Assembly (NCBI GenBank): GCA_038106445.1
Contig: JAYODU010000019.1
Coordinates: forward strand, 1-12,550
From: Pseudemcibacter sp038106445
Lineage (GTDB): Bacteria > Pseudomonadota > Alphaproteobacteria > Sphingomonadales > Emcibacteraceae
Direction: 5' to 3'
Length of the DNA stretch: 12,550 nucleotides
Shown: in pieces, positions 1 through 8,478 of the stretch
Position numbering within the stretch: the first letter of the stretch is position 1
Layout: every line of letters starts with the position of its first letter
The notes under the pieces: generated by a model
The model's database searches: none
What the model saw: the letters and a program-made list of their open reading frames with translations, nothing else
Told to the model about the DNA's origin: nothing
Made by a program: the position numbers and the translations under genes

Positions 1-477
1 GTAGTAGAATATCTAAAAAGTCTAGCTCCGCCCGTTGATCAAATTACATCCAACATAATAAATTCTGTTACCCCACCAAATCCAAATATCCCAAATACCG
101 CCTTATCAGAGATAGATATAGATATAAAGATATCGAATGACGATAACCTCCTAGCTATAGATATAATTTATAAAGATTCTGGTAATTATCCTTATGACAC
201 ATATGTAGTTATTGAAAACTCAAAATTAAAAAAATCTTGGATTCTTACTTCTGCCGAGAAAGTAGACCGTTTAAGTTATTATGGAAAATTGCCACCAATA
301 TCAACTCATGATATTGCTTATTCAATTCACGAACATAACCTTAAATTCTATTTGAATAAGTCTAATAAGATAACTCAAAATTACATAATCCACGCGGTAA
401 CAGTTGAGAAAGGCAAGACGCCTAAAAATATAGATAATTGGTTATCTTACGATTCAAAGAAATTCTCTCTTTGAATT
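1..477 (+). CDS. C-terminal part of a probable secreted or surface protein (5' end outside the window)
   Basis: Frame 1 is open from the first base to a TGA at 472-474, giving about 157 residues with no start needed inside the window. An internal TTG at 289 is not a convincing start because coding continues upstream of it. The first part is proline- and asparagine-rich and linker-like (around residues 24-38). It is followed by a beta-rich stretch with the spaced pattern YVVIE, KSWILTS, GKLPPI, NYIIHAVTVEKGKTP and NIDNWLSYDSKKF. From family knowledge, similar 'PGxYxxYA ... W-S' endings close many large extracellular proteins of Gram-negative bacteria. That assignment is by eye and weak. The start of this domain also vaguely recalls the ELYVVIRT region near the end of the giant protein downstream, so it may belong to the same cluster of secreted proteins. 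The function is unknown. Confidence 0.6.
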
Positions 478-769
478 TAAAACCAATTTTGGTGGCTAGT
501 TCTCTATGACCCGCGAATAATAATCAAGCAATTTCCTGGTACTATTTTATACATCGAGTATTTCAAAGATTGTTAAATCCTTACCTCCAGGACGCTCGGC
601 AAAATTAATTTATTAAAAGAAATATACTATCAGCACCATCTGATTCAACGTTGCGAAGAATGTACTATCGTATATTTATGGGTTGAAGAAGCTATACAGA
701 TTATCATCGGCTTTTTATTGTTGGACTCTTTTTCTCTAAACACTTGATTATAAAAATCACTTCACTCTG

Positions 770-783
770 TTTGATATATCAAA
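770..783. promoter_or_regulatory. 14-bp perfect palindrome, possible operator
   Basis: TTTGATATATCAAA at 770-783 is a perfect 14-bp palindrome about 105 bp upstream of the giant gene's start, and it overlaps the best -35 candidate. A symmetric site over a promoter is a typical place for a dimeric regulator. In such AT-rich DNA a chance palindrome of this length is quite possible, so this is only a candidate. Confidence 0.2.
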
Positions 784-799
784 TACTTTTTGCAATCAT
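771..799 (+). promoter_or_regulatory. Possible sigma70-type promoter for the 1506-residue gene
   Basis: TTGATA at 771-776 matches five of six -35 consensus bases. Seventeen bases later AATCAT (794-799) matches four of six -10 bases. Transcription would begin near 806 and leave a leader of about 80 nt. The fit is moderate and the region is AT-rich, so confidence is low. Confidence 0.22.
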
Positions 800-886
800 A
801 AAAAGTTAGTGCATCTAGCTAAATCCATGCAAAAATAATATGCCATACATATCATCTTCCCACTCAAGAATAGGTTGCTATAAGAA

Positions 887-3800
887 TTGAACAGATTATT
901 TATATACAAAATATTTTTTACGGCTACCTTATCATTATTTTCTGCATTTGTTCATGCAGCATGGTTAGTGTATGCAATTTCTGATGGTAGCTATGTCTCT
1001 GGCGCTAACATCATTTCTGAATCTGGAACCATTATCGGTATAACTAACAATGATGGGGCTTATGAATTCCTGACTCGACCCAATACGCCAATCAGAATAG
1101 AAAAACAGCTTGCTGATAGAACGATTGTCAGTGACTACTTTAATGTGAATCCATACAGAGAAGATAAAACTATCGTTCAACTAAAAAAGAAAGTAAAAAT
1201 TAATGGTTCAATCAATTTCACAAAAAATCCCTGGCAAAATAATAATGCTCCCAGTTATTTCATTAAAAGATTGGGAGGCTCAGAGTCTCCCGGATGGCTT
1301 TATGGTCTTAATGGATCAGATGGGAAATATACCTTCAGCATCGACGTTCCCGATGGCGAATACATTATCCTAGTTGATAACAGTGGACCCCTCCAGCCAA
1401 AAAGTTATGTAAAGGGTTTCGCAACACAAGGAAACGCTGAAACCCAAGTAGTTATTAACGAATCGAATATTTACTTTAAGCAATTTGGGGACCTAGAGCC
1501 TCCAGATCCCTCAAAGATCTCAATAAGTCTAATAGAGTTTGGGAAGGTTGCAGTTGAGGGGTCGCCAGGTGCCGTGGATGGAGTCACTAACGTCGCCCTT
1601 CTTAATACCCAAACAGGCAACCATATGCATTTGGGGTCAAACCCAGACGGCAGCTTCTCTGCTAAGTTTCAAGCTTTTAAGGGTGACCAGATTGTGGTCT
1701 ACCAGAGCAAATTACATGGCTATGGAAGACGTCATCCCGTAACAGGTATGGCCGGCACAACCGTGTACGTTCCTCTAGACAACTCTGAGAGCAACCTGCA
1801 CAGCACCATTGGCTCCACTTCCTTTGGTAATGACGGTTCCATAATGGACAACATTGAAATTTATGGTGCAAAGGAAGATGTGATACTTCATATTGAGGCT
1901 AGCATTGAAAATTTGGAAATAGAGCCTGGTAAAAGTTACAAAATGGCAGGGAAAATATTTGCCTATAAAGAGCACGGATTTGCTGAGGCTCCGCTTGTAA
2001 AAGATTTAGTGTTTGGTCTCAATCCCGTTGTGAATACGAACGGTATTGTATCTGTAGGCAATCCAGAAAATTCGTCTACCCACATGACCGTTACGGGGCT
2101 TCCTATAGAGGCATCTCCGAATCTTCACAATATCGGTCTAAAACAATTTAGCGTCGGCAAACTAAATAAAATTAGCGACACTCTTTATGAAGGCTCTATA
2201 GACTTTACGTTTGATATTTCTGCAGAAATGCCTTCTGGAATATATGAGGCATATTTTACTCCTCAAAGGACTTACGAAAAACTAACTTCAAATATTAACG
2301 ATTTAACCTACTACTATGACAATGCTTATTCGAATTCGGTAGGCCAGGATAGTGGGGTGCGTGGTCATGCAGGTAACATATTTATTGGAGAAATTAAGAC
2401 TAGCCGCATCCACTCAGCCCTCTTTGTGCATGAATTTAACAATGGTGATCGAGGCATCGTTCCTAACGAGGATAAAAAGTCTTTTGGGATAGTCGGTAAA
2501 GTTAAAACGAACTCGGACCACCAGATCTTGCCAGGCTATGATGTTGAATTAGACGCATACAGAGAATATACGCTGGAGCCATTCGTTCCCCAGTTAGGTA
2601 GCAGTACCAAAGGAGCATCCTACACGACACCCATACCTCTAAAATTTCCATCTGGCAGTTACAGTGTAAAAATTAAAACCCCCAGTGGCCAGGTCAAAGA
2701 TTTGGGAACTGAACAATTTAAATCGGCGTACCTTCATAGGGGACTCCACTGGGATGGAAACATCTCTGCATCTATGAATTCACCTGGAGAATTTTATGGG
2801 CTTAGCACCCTCTCTGATAAATTCAAGTATGAGTTTAGAGAAAACGGCAGACATGAAGTCATTACTGAGGGTTACATAGAAGATCAGTTCGGAAATATTT
2901 ACTCGTTAGGTGGAACACATGAGGTCTGGATAGGTCAGGTGCTTGAACTTGAGCCTCATGTGTTTCCTGGGACTCCATTCGAGGTTGGAAACAAATTCGC
3001 CGCCGGCCTACAAATACAACCTGGACTGCCAGCATCAGTATCTGTAGTCATAGATTATTATCCCTACTCTGATCCCTCAAAGAAAATTCAATGGTCAGTA
3101 AAAGGCTTTGCCAATAGATTTGGCCTTTTTTCTCCACAAAAAAAACCACTCGTTTTTGAAGAACCCGGCGAATACAAAGTTAATTACTTCGTTCAGTATA
3201 GCGGAGACGACAATAATTATTGGTACGGCTCTAGATCCTGGGGTGGAGTAGTAATAACACCTAATTCTTCTATTACCACACACGGTACTCGAAGAAACTA
3301 TAATGGCGTAAAACGACAGTGGTTCTTTGCAGATCAGACCCCGGCAGGAAATAAAATGCACACTCCATACCAAAATGGAGATATCTCTTGGATGCGTCAT
3401 GAGTACGCAGATCCTAATAATACTGGAGTAAAACCAGAGCTTAGCCTAAGCGATAACAATGGAGAGCTTAGAGATTTAGTTGGCGACTATTGGTGTGTCC
3501 AAGGCTTTGGCTGTGATGATGAAAGAGAAATTATTATTGCCTCTAGAACTAATAAGAAATCTGGCGAATATACGGTTTTTAGCTCTTTCCTATTGCCGGA
3601 GGATGAGACTGCTCAATTTGCATACGCATACGTGAATAATGGGAAACCTGGAGTGGCAGTTCGTGAGTTTCTTGGCGAGGAGTTTATGCAAAACGCCTAC
3701 TGGAGATTCTCTGATCCTTATAATTACCAGTACGGCCAGGGGACTCTTGGCGACGAGCCTAAAGATATAAAATTCTTCTTCAATAGTGCTGTCTACCGTT

Positions 3801-5407
3801 ACCCAAGCAAAGATTTTAATTACTATGGTGCGACCGGATCTTTATGGGTGATGTTAGCGGATGATGACGAACTTGGAGCCAGAATTATGCCACCTTTCCA
3901 AGGAGCTTCTGGCGGACCAAGCGGGGGTCCAATTTTATCTTTACATGGTGAAGAAGTTGACATATTCGTTCACCCAATGGCATTAAAGCCAGGCGCAATA
4001 TATGTGCTAGGGCAGCAGATAAATTTTTCAGGGCAATTTGGGCCAACGCTTGCCTCAAAAATTGAGTTAGATATCACCACGCCCTCAGGCAAGGTACGCA
4101 CCATTAAGGGCGTCGCTAATAAATTTGGCTACTTTTATGACCCAGACAGCGCATTCCTGGCCGATGAAGTTGGTACTTATAATGTAAAAGTTAACGTATA
4201 TCATGATGGTGACACTTCTTCTGGAAAAGTTGAGGCACCTTTTCCATCTGGCAGCATTTTAGGCTTGAGTAACCGTGAGTATTCATTCTACGTAGCAGAA
4301 AACGACGACAACGATAAACTACTCGATACAACCACAAATAAACTTCTTGACCTTAAAACTGGTAAATTAATTTTTGACCTATCATCTGCTGGAAAATCCT
4401 ATCAAGATCTAAAGTATGATCTAACTATTTCAATGCCAGGATTTGTCATTGATCAGAGGATCTCAGAAGAATTTCCAATTGAAATAAATCTTACTGACTA
4501 CCTTTCAGATTATACCAATATAGATTTTGAAGAGGGTGGTTATCTTGCTGACACACTCAGCATTTCAATTGGTGCGACTGGTACAGATAAAAAGGGAGAC
4601 AAGAAATATCTGGGGGAAAAATATTCGGTTCTAAAAAGCAGAACATACGAAAGCACAAAAAGAAATTTGTTTAGCAACATAATCGCTACAGATGGGACAA
4701 TTAGTAATCTTGTCAAGATAACATGGTCTTCTATTCCAGGAGCGGATAGTTATGAGATTGCGCGCTGTTCTTCCATTGATATAGATAGTTGTATATTGAT
4801 ATCGGAAAAATTAACTTCTCCGAGTTATGAAGATGATTCGGGCACTGTTGGAACAGTATATTACTATCGCGTTAGGGCATGTAACGATGAGTGTAGCGAG
4901 TGGAGTTCGTTTGACACAGGTTTCGTCAGAGCTGCCAGCTTAGTTCCTTCAATCCCTCAACAATCTTTATCCAAGATTTTCAGAACTGATGGTAAAAAGA
5001 CGAATTCTACAATATCAATTGGCAGTTCATCTGACCAAGGTGCAACGTATAATACATTCTTTAATATTTCAGATGAGGTAGTTCTAACAGCTAAGATATA
5101 CCCAGACTCAAATGATGTGGGCGAGGAAGGTGAACTCTATGTCGTCATTCGTACTCTTGAAAATGGCAAGAAAGTCTTCAAAGCATTGAATGAAGATGGT
5201 GTCTGGGAAGTCTGGAACGCCAGCCTTAAGTCACTACCAGCTGCTAAATATGTAGCGAGCCTAGAGAGCGTAGAAGAAATAGAGATTTACTCGGGCACGA
5301 TGACAGCCGGACAACGGCGAATATACGTAGGTTACTCTTTATTTACAGACGGCAAGCCAGTTATAACAACTAGCCTGTCCCCATTGAAGATTGATGTTTC
5401 GGATTAA
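887..5407 (+). CDS. Giant secreted multi-domain protein (1506 residues), function unknown
   Basis: The start is TTG. A TAA lies two codons upstream in frame, so TTG 887 is the first possible start, and it gives a clean Sec signal peptide (about residues 1-24, FVHA before AW). The Shine-Dalgarno sequence is weak (AGG at 872-874). Modules in order: a carboxypeptidase-regulatory-like module (about 25-75); an Ig-like module of 'PGAV...NPDGSF' type (about 218-272); a conserved block NPENSSTHMTVTG (392-404); a large core without recognised family that includes PPFQGASGGPSGGP (1002-1015); two related Ig-like repeats marked by GFANRFG/EEPGEY (740-763) and GVANKFG/DEVGTY (1075-1098); an FN3 domain (about 1274-1350) with Cys1294, 1302, 1332 and 1336; and a conserved C-terminal domain with DVGEEGELYVV (1410-1420). 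No transmembrane anchor, LPXTG or catalytic motif was seen. An intact homologue architecture lies convergently downstream but is interrupted. An adhesin or surface-structure role is inference; existence and secretion are well supported. Confidence 0.9.
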   Translation: MNRLFIYKIFFTATLSLFSAFVHAAWLVYAISDGSYVSGANIISESGTIIGITNNDGAYEFLTRPNTPIRIEKQLADRTIVSDYFNVNPYREDKTIVQLKKKVKINGSINFTKNPWQNNNAPSYFIKRLGGSESPGWLYGLNGSDGKYTFSIDVPDGEYIILVDNSGPLQPKSYVKGFATQGNAETQVVINESNIYFKQFGDLEPPDPSKISISLIEFGKVAVEGSPGAVDGVTNVALLNTQTGNHMHLGSNPDGSFSAKFQAFKGDQIVVYQSKLHGYGRRHPVTGMAGTTVYVPLDNSESNLHSTIGSTSFGNDGSIMDNIEIYGAKEDVILHIEASIENLEIEPGKSYKMAGKIFAYKEHGFAEAPLVKDLVFGLNPVVNTNGIVSVGNPENSSTHMTVTGLPIEASPNLHNIGLKQFSVGKLNKISDTLYEGSIDFTFDISAEMPSGIYEAYFTPQRTYEKLTSNINDLTYYYDNAYSNSVGQDSGVRGHAGNIFIGEIKTSRIHSALFVHEFNNGDRGIVPNEDKKSFGIVGKVKTNSDHQILPGYDVELDAYREYTLEPFVPQLGSSTKGASYTTPIPLKFPSGSYSVKIKTPSGQVKDLGTEQFKSAYLHRGLHWDGNISASMNSPGEFYGLSTLSDKFKYEFRENGRHEVITEGYIEDQFGNIYSLGGTHEVWIGQVLELEPHVFPGTPFEVGNKFAAGLQIQPGLPASVSVVIDYYPYSDPSKKIQWSVKGFANRFGLFSPQKKPLVFEEPGEYKVNYFVQYSGDDNNYWYGSRSWGGVVITPNSSITTHGTRRNYNGVKRQWFFADQTPAGNKMHTPYQNGDISWMRHEYADPNNTGVKPELSLSDNNGELRDLVGDYWCVQGFGCDDEREIIIASRTNKKSGEYTVFSSFLLPEDETAQFAYAYVNNGKPGVAVREFLGEEFMQNAYWRFSDPYNYQYGQGTLGDEPKDIKFFFNSAVYRYPSKDFNYYGATGSLWVMLADDDELGARIMPPFQGASGGPSGGPILSLHGEEVDIFVHPMALKPGAIYVLGQQINFSGQFGPTLASKIELDITTPSGKVRTIKGVANKFGYFYDPDSAFLADEVGTYNVKVNVYHDGDTSSGKVEAPFPSGSILGLSNREYSFYVAENDDNDKLLDTTTNKLLDLKTGKLIFDLSSAGKSYQDLKYDLTISMPGFVIDQRISEEFPIEINLTDYLSDYTNIDFEEGGYLADTLSISIGATGTDKKGDKKYLGEKYSVLKSRTYESTKRNLFSNIIATDGTISNLVKITWSSIPGADSYEIARCSSIDIDSCILISEKLTSPSYEDDSGTVGTVYYYRVRACNDECSEWSSFDTGFVRAASLVPSIPQQSLSKIFRTDGKKTNSTISIGSSSDQGATYNTFFNISDEVVLTAKIYPDSNDVGEEGELYVVIRTLENGKKVFKALNEDGVWEVWNASLKSLPAAKYVASLESVEEIEIYSGTMTAGQRRIYVGYSLFTDGKPVITTSLSPLKIDVSD

Positions 5408-5508
5408 TTTTCATCACTAGGCCATGGCTAAAGCAGGGAGCAGCATATTCTCTCAAAGCGTTTAGTCACTACTTGACTTACCCGTATAAATTAGATTGTT
5501 AATGTTTC
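5408..5508. other. Convergent intergenic gap between the two giant homologues
   Basis: About 100 bp separate the TAA of the plus-strand gene from the TAG of the minus-strand copy. I see no strong GC hairpin followed by a T-tract on either strand. GCCATGGC at 5421-5428 is a short palindrome of no clear meaning. A convergent pair would normally be expected to share a terminator here, and none is obvious. Confidence 0.4.
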
Positions 5509-8019
5509 CTAATCTGATATATCTATCTGATACGGCTTGCTATTGACATGTATTATTGGCTTGCCAGACTCATCATCGATAACTGAATAACCTATATAAA
5601 ATAATCTATTTCCGCCAGTCATCGTGCCCGAATGCAAATATAAAATTTCCTCTTCCTCAAGATAATCAACAACTACAGCCGGCTCGAGTTCTCTTAAGCT
5701 GGCACTCCAGGGAATCCACACGCCATCAGGATTTAGTGAGTAAAATACCTTTCGATTATTTTCATATACTCTCACAACCGCAAACAATTCACCTTCTTCT
5801 CCAACGTCATCATGCTGAGGATAAATTTTTGCTATTATGTCAATGACCTCATCATTACTAAATTTAGTTTTTGTGGTTTCTCCATAGTCCGAAGATGCGC
5901 CAACAGCAATTTCAGCTTGCGATTTCTTACCGTCTGTCCTTATTGTTCTGCCCAATGCATCCAATTGAATAATAGGTATAGAGAGAGATGACTTCGAACC
6001 AATATCATATTGGCTCCAATCCGAACACCCTGTCCTATTACAAGCCCTAACCCTGTAAAAATATCTTGCCCATACACTGCCAGATGTAGAATTATACGAA
6101 GTCCCTATAATATTTGTGGCCTTTGAGCTACAACTTGATATGGAACGATTTGTGCAACGAATGAGTTCATAATTTACTGCATTGTCCACCTTCTTCCATG
6201 TTACCTGAACGTAATTTGAAAAATCCCCATCTGATGCATTTGGTTTGTCTGGTACCTCGGGAATAGATACAAGGTTCTTATTATTTTGACTAAGGACGCC
6301 ACCCAATACATTGAACATCTCGTATTTTTTTGTAACATTACCAGAATCATCTTTAGTATCTAAAGAAACTGTAATTTGCAATGTATCGGCGAGCTCGCCA
6401 AAATTTCCGTAGTCTAAGAAAGTATATTCTTCTAGATATTTATTTATATCTATGTTGATAGGGATGCTACTATCCTCATACTCATCAATTAAAAATCCTG
6501 GTGTAGAGATCGTAACATTATAAGTACCAACATTATCAGGCTTTATATTATCACTTAGATCAATTAGCAGCGGCTCCTTTTGTAATTTCAAATGATTACC
6601 GACATTTGCAGTTAACATTTTTTCTGTATCATCATTATTGGTAACATAAAATATAAAAGTCTTATTTTTAACCCCCAAAACGCTTCCTTCTGGATACGGG
6701 GGCTCAACTTTTCCTGCCGAGGTGAGCCCGTCATGCCATACTTTTACATCGACGCTATACTCACCAATTTCATCTGCAAAAAATGACTGTTTATCATCAA
6801 AATAGTAACCCCATTTATTTGCAGCACCTGATACAACTTTTATTTCTCCGGAAGGTTTTTTGAATTTTATTTCTACTTTTGATGATAGTGTGGGGGCAAC
6901 TTGACCACTAAAAATTATCTTATCGCCCAACTCTAATACAGATCCCGGCTTAATCGCCATTGGGTGGATAAATATATCGATATCCTGATCATTCAATATC
7001 ATCAGCGGGCCTCCGCTTGGTCCACCCGCAGCTCCCTGAAACGGAGGCATAACACGCGCCCCAATCGGATCATCATCAGGCAGCATTACCCATACAGATC
7101 CTGTTGCGCCATAATATGAAAAATTTTTTGAAGGTATTCTGAAGACGGCGCTGTTAAATATAAATTTAAAATCTTTAGGCTCATCCCCTTTGATCCCCTG
7201 CCCTATCTGATAATAATATGGATCAGTAAAACGCCAATAAGAATTCTCCATGCCCCCTTCGCCTATAAATTCTTTTATAGCTACTCCCGGTTTCCCATTA
7301 GCGATATAGGAGTAAGCAAAAATGGAGTCTTGGTTTTTCTGAAAGAGCCATGAATTTGAAATAATATTATTTGTAATAAAAGATAAAGATCTGAGCCAAA
7401 TATTCTCGTCATACCGAGATAACTTATCAGAGTTACTGCCAAGCAGATCACTTAATATTCCAGATTCATCTCTGATTGTTGTTTCTGGCTTAAATCCAAG
7501 GTTTGAAGGAGTTGCATATTCGTGTTGCATCCAAGATACGTCCCCATTTTGTACAGGGGTGTGAACCTTATTGCTTGCAGGAGTAATTTCAGAAAAATAC
7601 CACTGTCTTCGCACACCATCCCTAAATCCTGGCGCAGTCCCGTGCGTAGAGATTCCTATATCTTGGCTCTCAACCACGCCCCCCCAGGATCGAGTGGCAT
7701 ATGAATATCCATTTTCCTGATCTTTGTAAAATACAAAATAATTTATCCTATATTCTCCAGGTTCAGTAAATTTGAAGGGTTTACAGCTTGGCGCAAAATA
7801 GCCAAATCTGTTGGCCATCCCATTACAATTCCATATCTGCTTATTTATTAGCTTAGAGCCTGGATAAAACTCTAAGTTAATTTCCACATTAGCCGGCACA
7901 CCAGGTTTTATATTAAGTGCGGGATTAAAGGAATCCCTAATTTCAAATGGAGTTCCAGGGAAAACTCCAGTCTCTAGCTCTAGGATATTCCCTACATTAA
8001 TATCGTATGTCCCACCCAC
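5509..8019 (-). CDS. C-terminal fragment of the interrupted giant protein (core, Ig-like repeats, FN3, C-terminal domain)
   Basis: The frame is open from 8436; GTG 8019 is only the first possible start codon in it. That GTG encodes an internal Val of the homologous sequence (YDVGGTYD against YSLGGTHE), so it is not a native start, and no signal peptide follows. Counting from it, the fragment has GMANRFGYF (67-75) with TEPGEY (85-90), the core block PPFQGAAGGPSGGP, a second repeat with GAANKWGYY, an FN3 domain with four cysteines matching those of the homologue, and a C-terminal domain with DVGEEGELFAVV ending YQIDISD. Without the N-terminal part it would stay in the cytoplasm, so it is probably not made in a useful form. 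Its good conservation argues that inactivation is recent. Confidence 0.5.
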   Translation of the reverse strand: MGGTYDINVGNILELETGVFPGTPFEIRDSFNPALNIKPGVPANVEINLEFYPGSKLINKQIWNCNGMANRFGYFAPSCKPFKFTEPGEYRINYFVFYKDQENGYSYATRSWGGVVESQDIGISTHGTAPGFRDGVRRQWYFSEITPASNKVHTPVQNGDVSWMQHEYATPSNLGFKPETTIRDESGILSDLLGSNSDKLSRYDENIWLRSLSFITNNIISNSWLFQKNQDSIFAYSYIANGKPGVAIKEFIGEGGMENSYWRFTDPYYYQIGQGIKGDEPKDFKFIFNSAVFRIPSKNFSYYGATGSVWVMLPDDDPIGARVMPPFQGAAGGPSGGPLMILNDQDIDIFIHPMAIKPGSVLELGDKIIFSGQVAPTLSSKVEIKFKKPSGEIKVVSGAANKWGYYFDDKQSFFADEIGEYSVDVKVWHDGLTSAGKVEPPYPEGSVLGVKNKTFIFYVTNNDDTEKMLTANVGNHLKLQKEPLLIDLSDNIKPDNVGTYNVTISTPGFLIDEYEDSSIPINIDINKYLEEYTFLDYGNFGELADTLQITVSLDTKDDSGNVTKKYEMFNVLGGVLSQNNKNLVSIPEVPDKPNASDGDFSNYVQVTWKKVDNAVNYELIRCTNRSISSCSSKATNIIGTSYNSTSGSVWARYFYRVRACNRTGCSDWSQYDIGSKSSLSIPIIQLDALGRTIRTDGKKSQAEIAVGASSDYGETTKTKFSNDEVIDIIAKIYPQHDDVGEEGELFAVVRVYENNRKVFYSLNPDGVWIPWSASLRELEPAVVVDYLEEEEILYLHSGTMTGGNRLFYIGYSVIDDESGKPIIHVNSKPYQIDISD

Positions 8020-8436
8020 ATCATATCGATTACCAAATACATCCTCGATATATCCTTCTGTTTTTATGGTGTATTCACCATCAACAGGAAACTCATAAAT
8101 ATAATCGTTTGTTAATGTAGTTAATCCGAAATATTCACCAGGTGATTGGGCTTGTGCAGTCTTTCCCCCATTCCAATGCTCAGCAGCATGGAGGGCTGGG
8201 CTTTTAAATTGATTATCACCGAGGTTTATTAAGTTGCCATCTGGGTCTATGATAGAGACTGAATATTTTCCAGAAGGGTACTTTAATGGTAACGGTATAG
8301 GGTGCGATATCCCATTATTTCCGGTTCCAAGCAGAGGTATGGCAGGCTCCAGATTATATTTTTTTCTATTTCCGGTATTTGGATCTTCCCGAAGGAGAAT
8401 ATATTTATGACTATGAAATTTAATCTTGACATCAAT

Positions 8437-8478
8437 CTATAATCTCAACTCATCATCGTTAGCATTAATTCACCTCTA
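8437..8478 (-). other. Three-stop lesion interrupting the minus-strand giant gene
   Basis: In the coding frame the codons run GTA, TAG, AGG, TGA, ATT, AAT, GCT, AAC, GAT, GAT, GAG, TTG, AGA, TTA, TAG. The homologue at the same place reads GDRGIVPNEDKKSFG. Part of the patch still matches (ANDD against PNED). In the third frame the first part reads Y-R-G-E-L, which fits DRG better. Two compensating single-base indels, one near 8482 and one near 8466, would explain the first two stops, with the last TAG separate. That reconstruction is inference. Confidence 0.6.

Larger units (their letters stand above)
478..886. other. AT-rich intergenic region of about 410 bp
   Basis: No frame on either strand holds a convincing gene here. 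The short ATG at 508 stops after four codons. There is no strong hairpin with a T-tract after the upstream gene: ACCAA/TTGGT near 481-493 would leave a 2-nt loop. The right half contains the palindrome and possible promoter listed separately. No tRNA, repeat array or transposon end was seen. Confidence 0.5.

Noticed and set aside
481..493. ACCAATTTTGGT as a terminator of the upstream gene
   Set aside because: The stem would be five base pairs with a 2-nt loop, and no T-tract follows.
876..884. Extended -10-like TGCTATAAG just before the giant gene
   Set aside because: Transcription from it would start at or after the TTG start codon at 887, and there is no good -35. No later start would keep the signal peptide.
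8017..8019. GTG 8019 as the true start of an independent 836-residue gene
   Set aside because: The frame is open and homologous for about 140 codons upstream of it, it encodes an internal residue of the homologous sequence, and there is no signal peptide after it.
8437..8478. Simple inversion of the lesion patch as the cause of the stops
   Set aside because: Reading the patch in the opposite orientation in place still gives stop codons and no better match to the homologue.
8437..8478. Stop-codon recoding (an alternative genetic code)
   Set aside because: Both TAG and TGA occur within the patch, while TAG, TGA and TAA all end other genes in this window.
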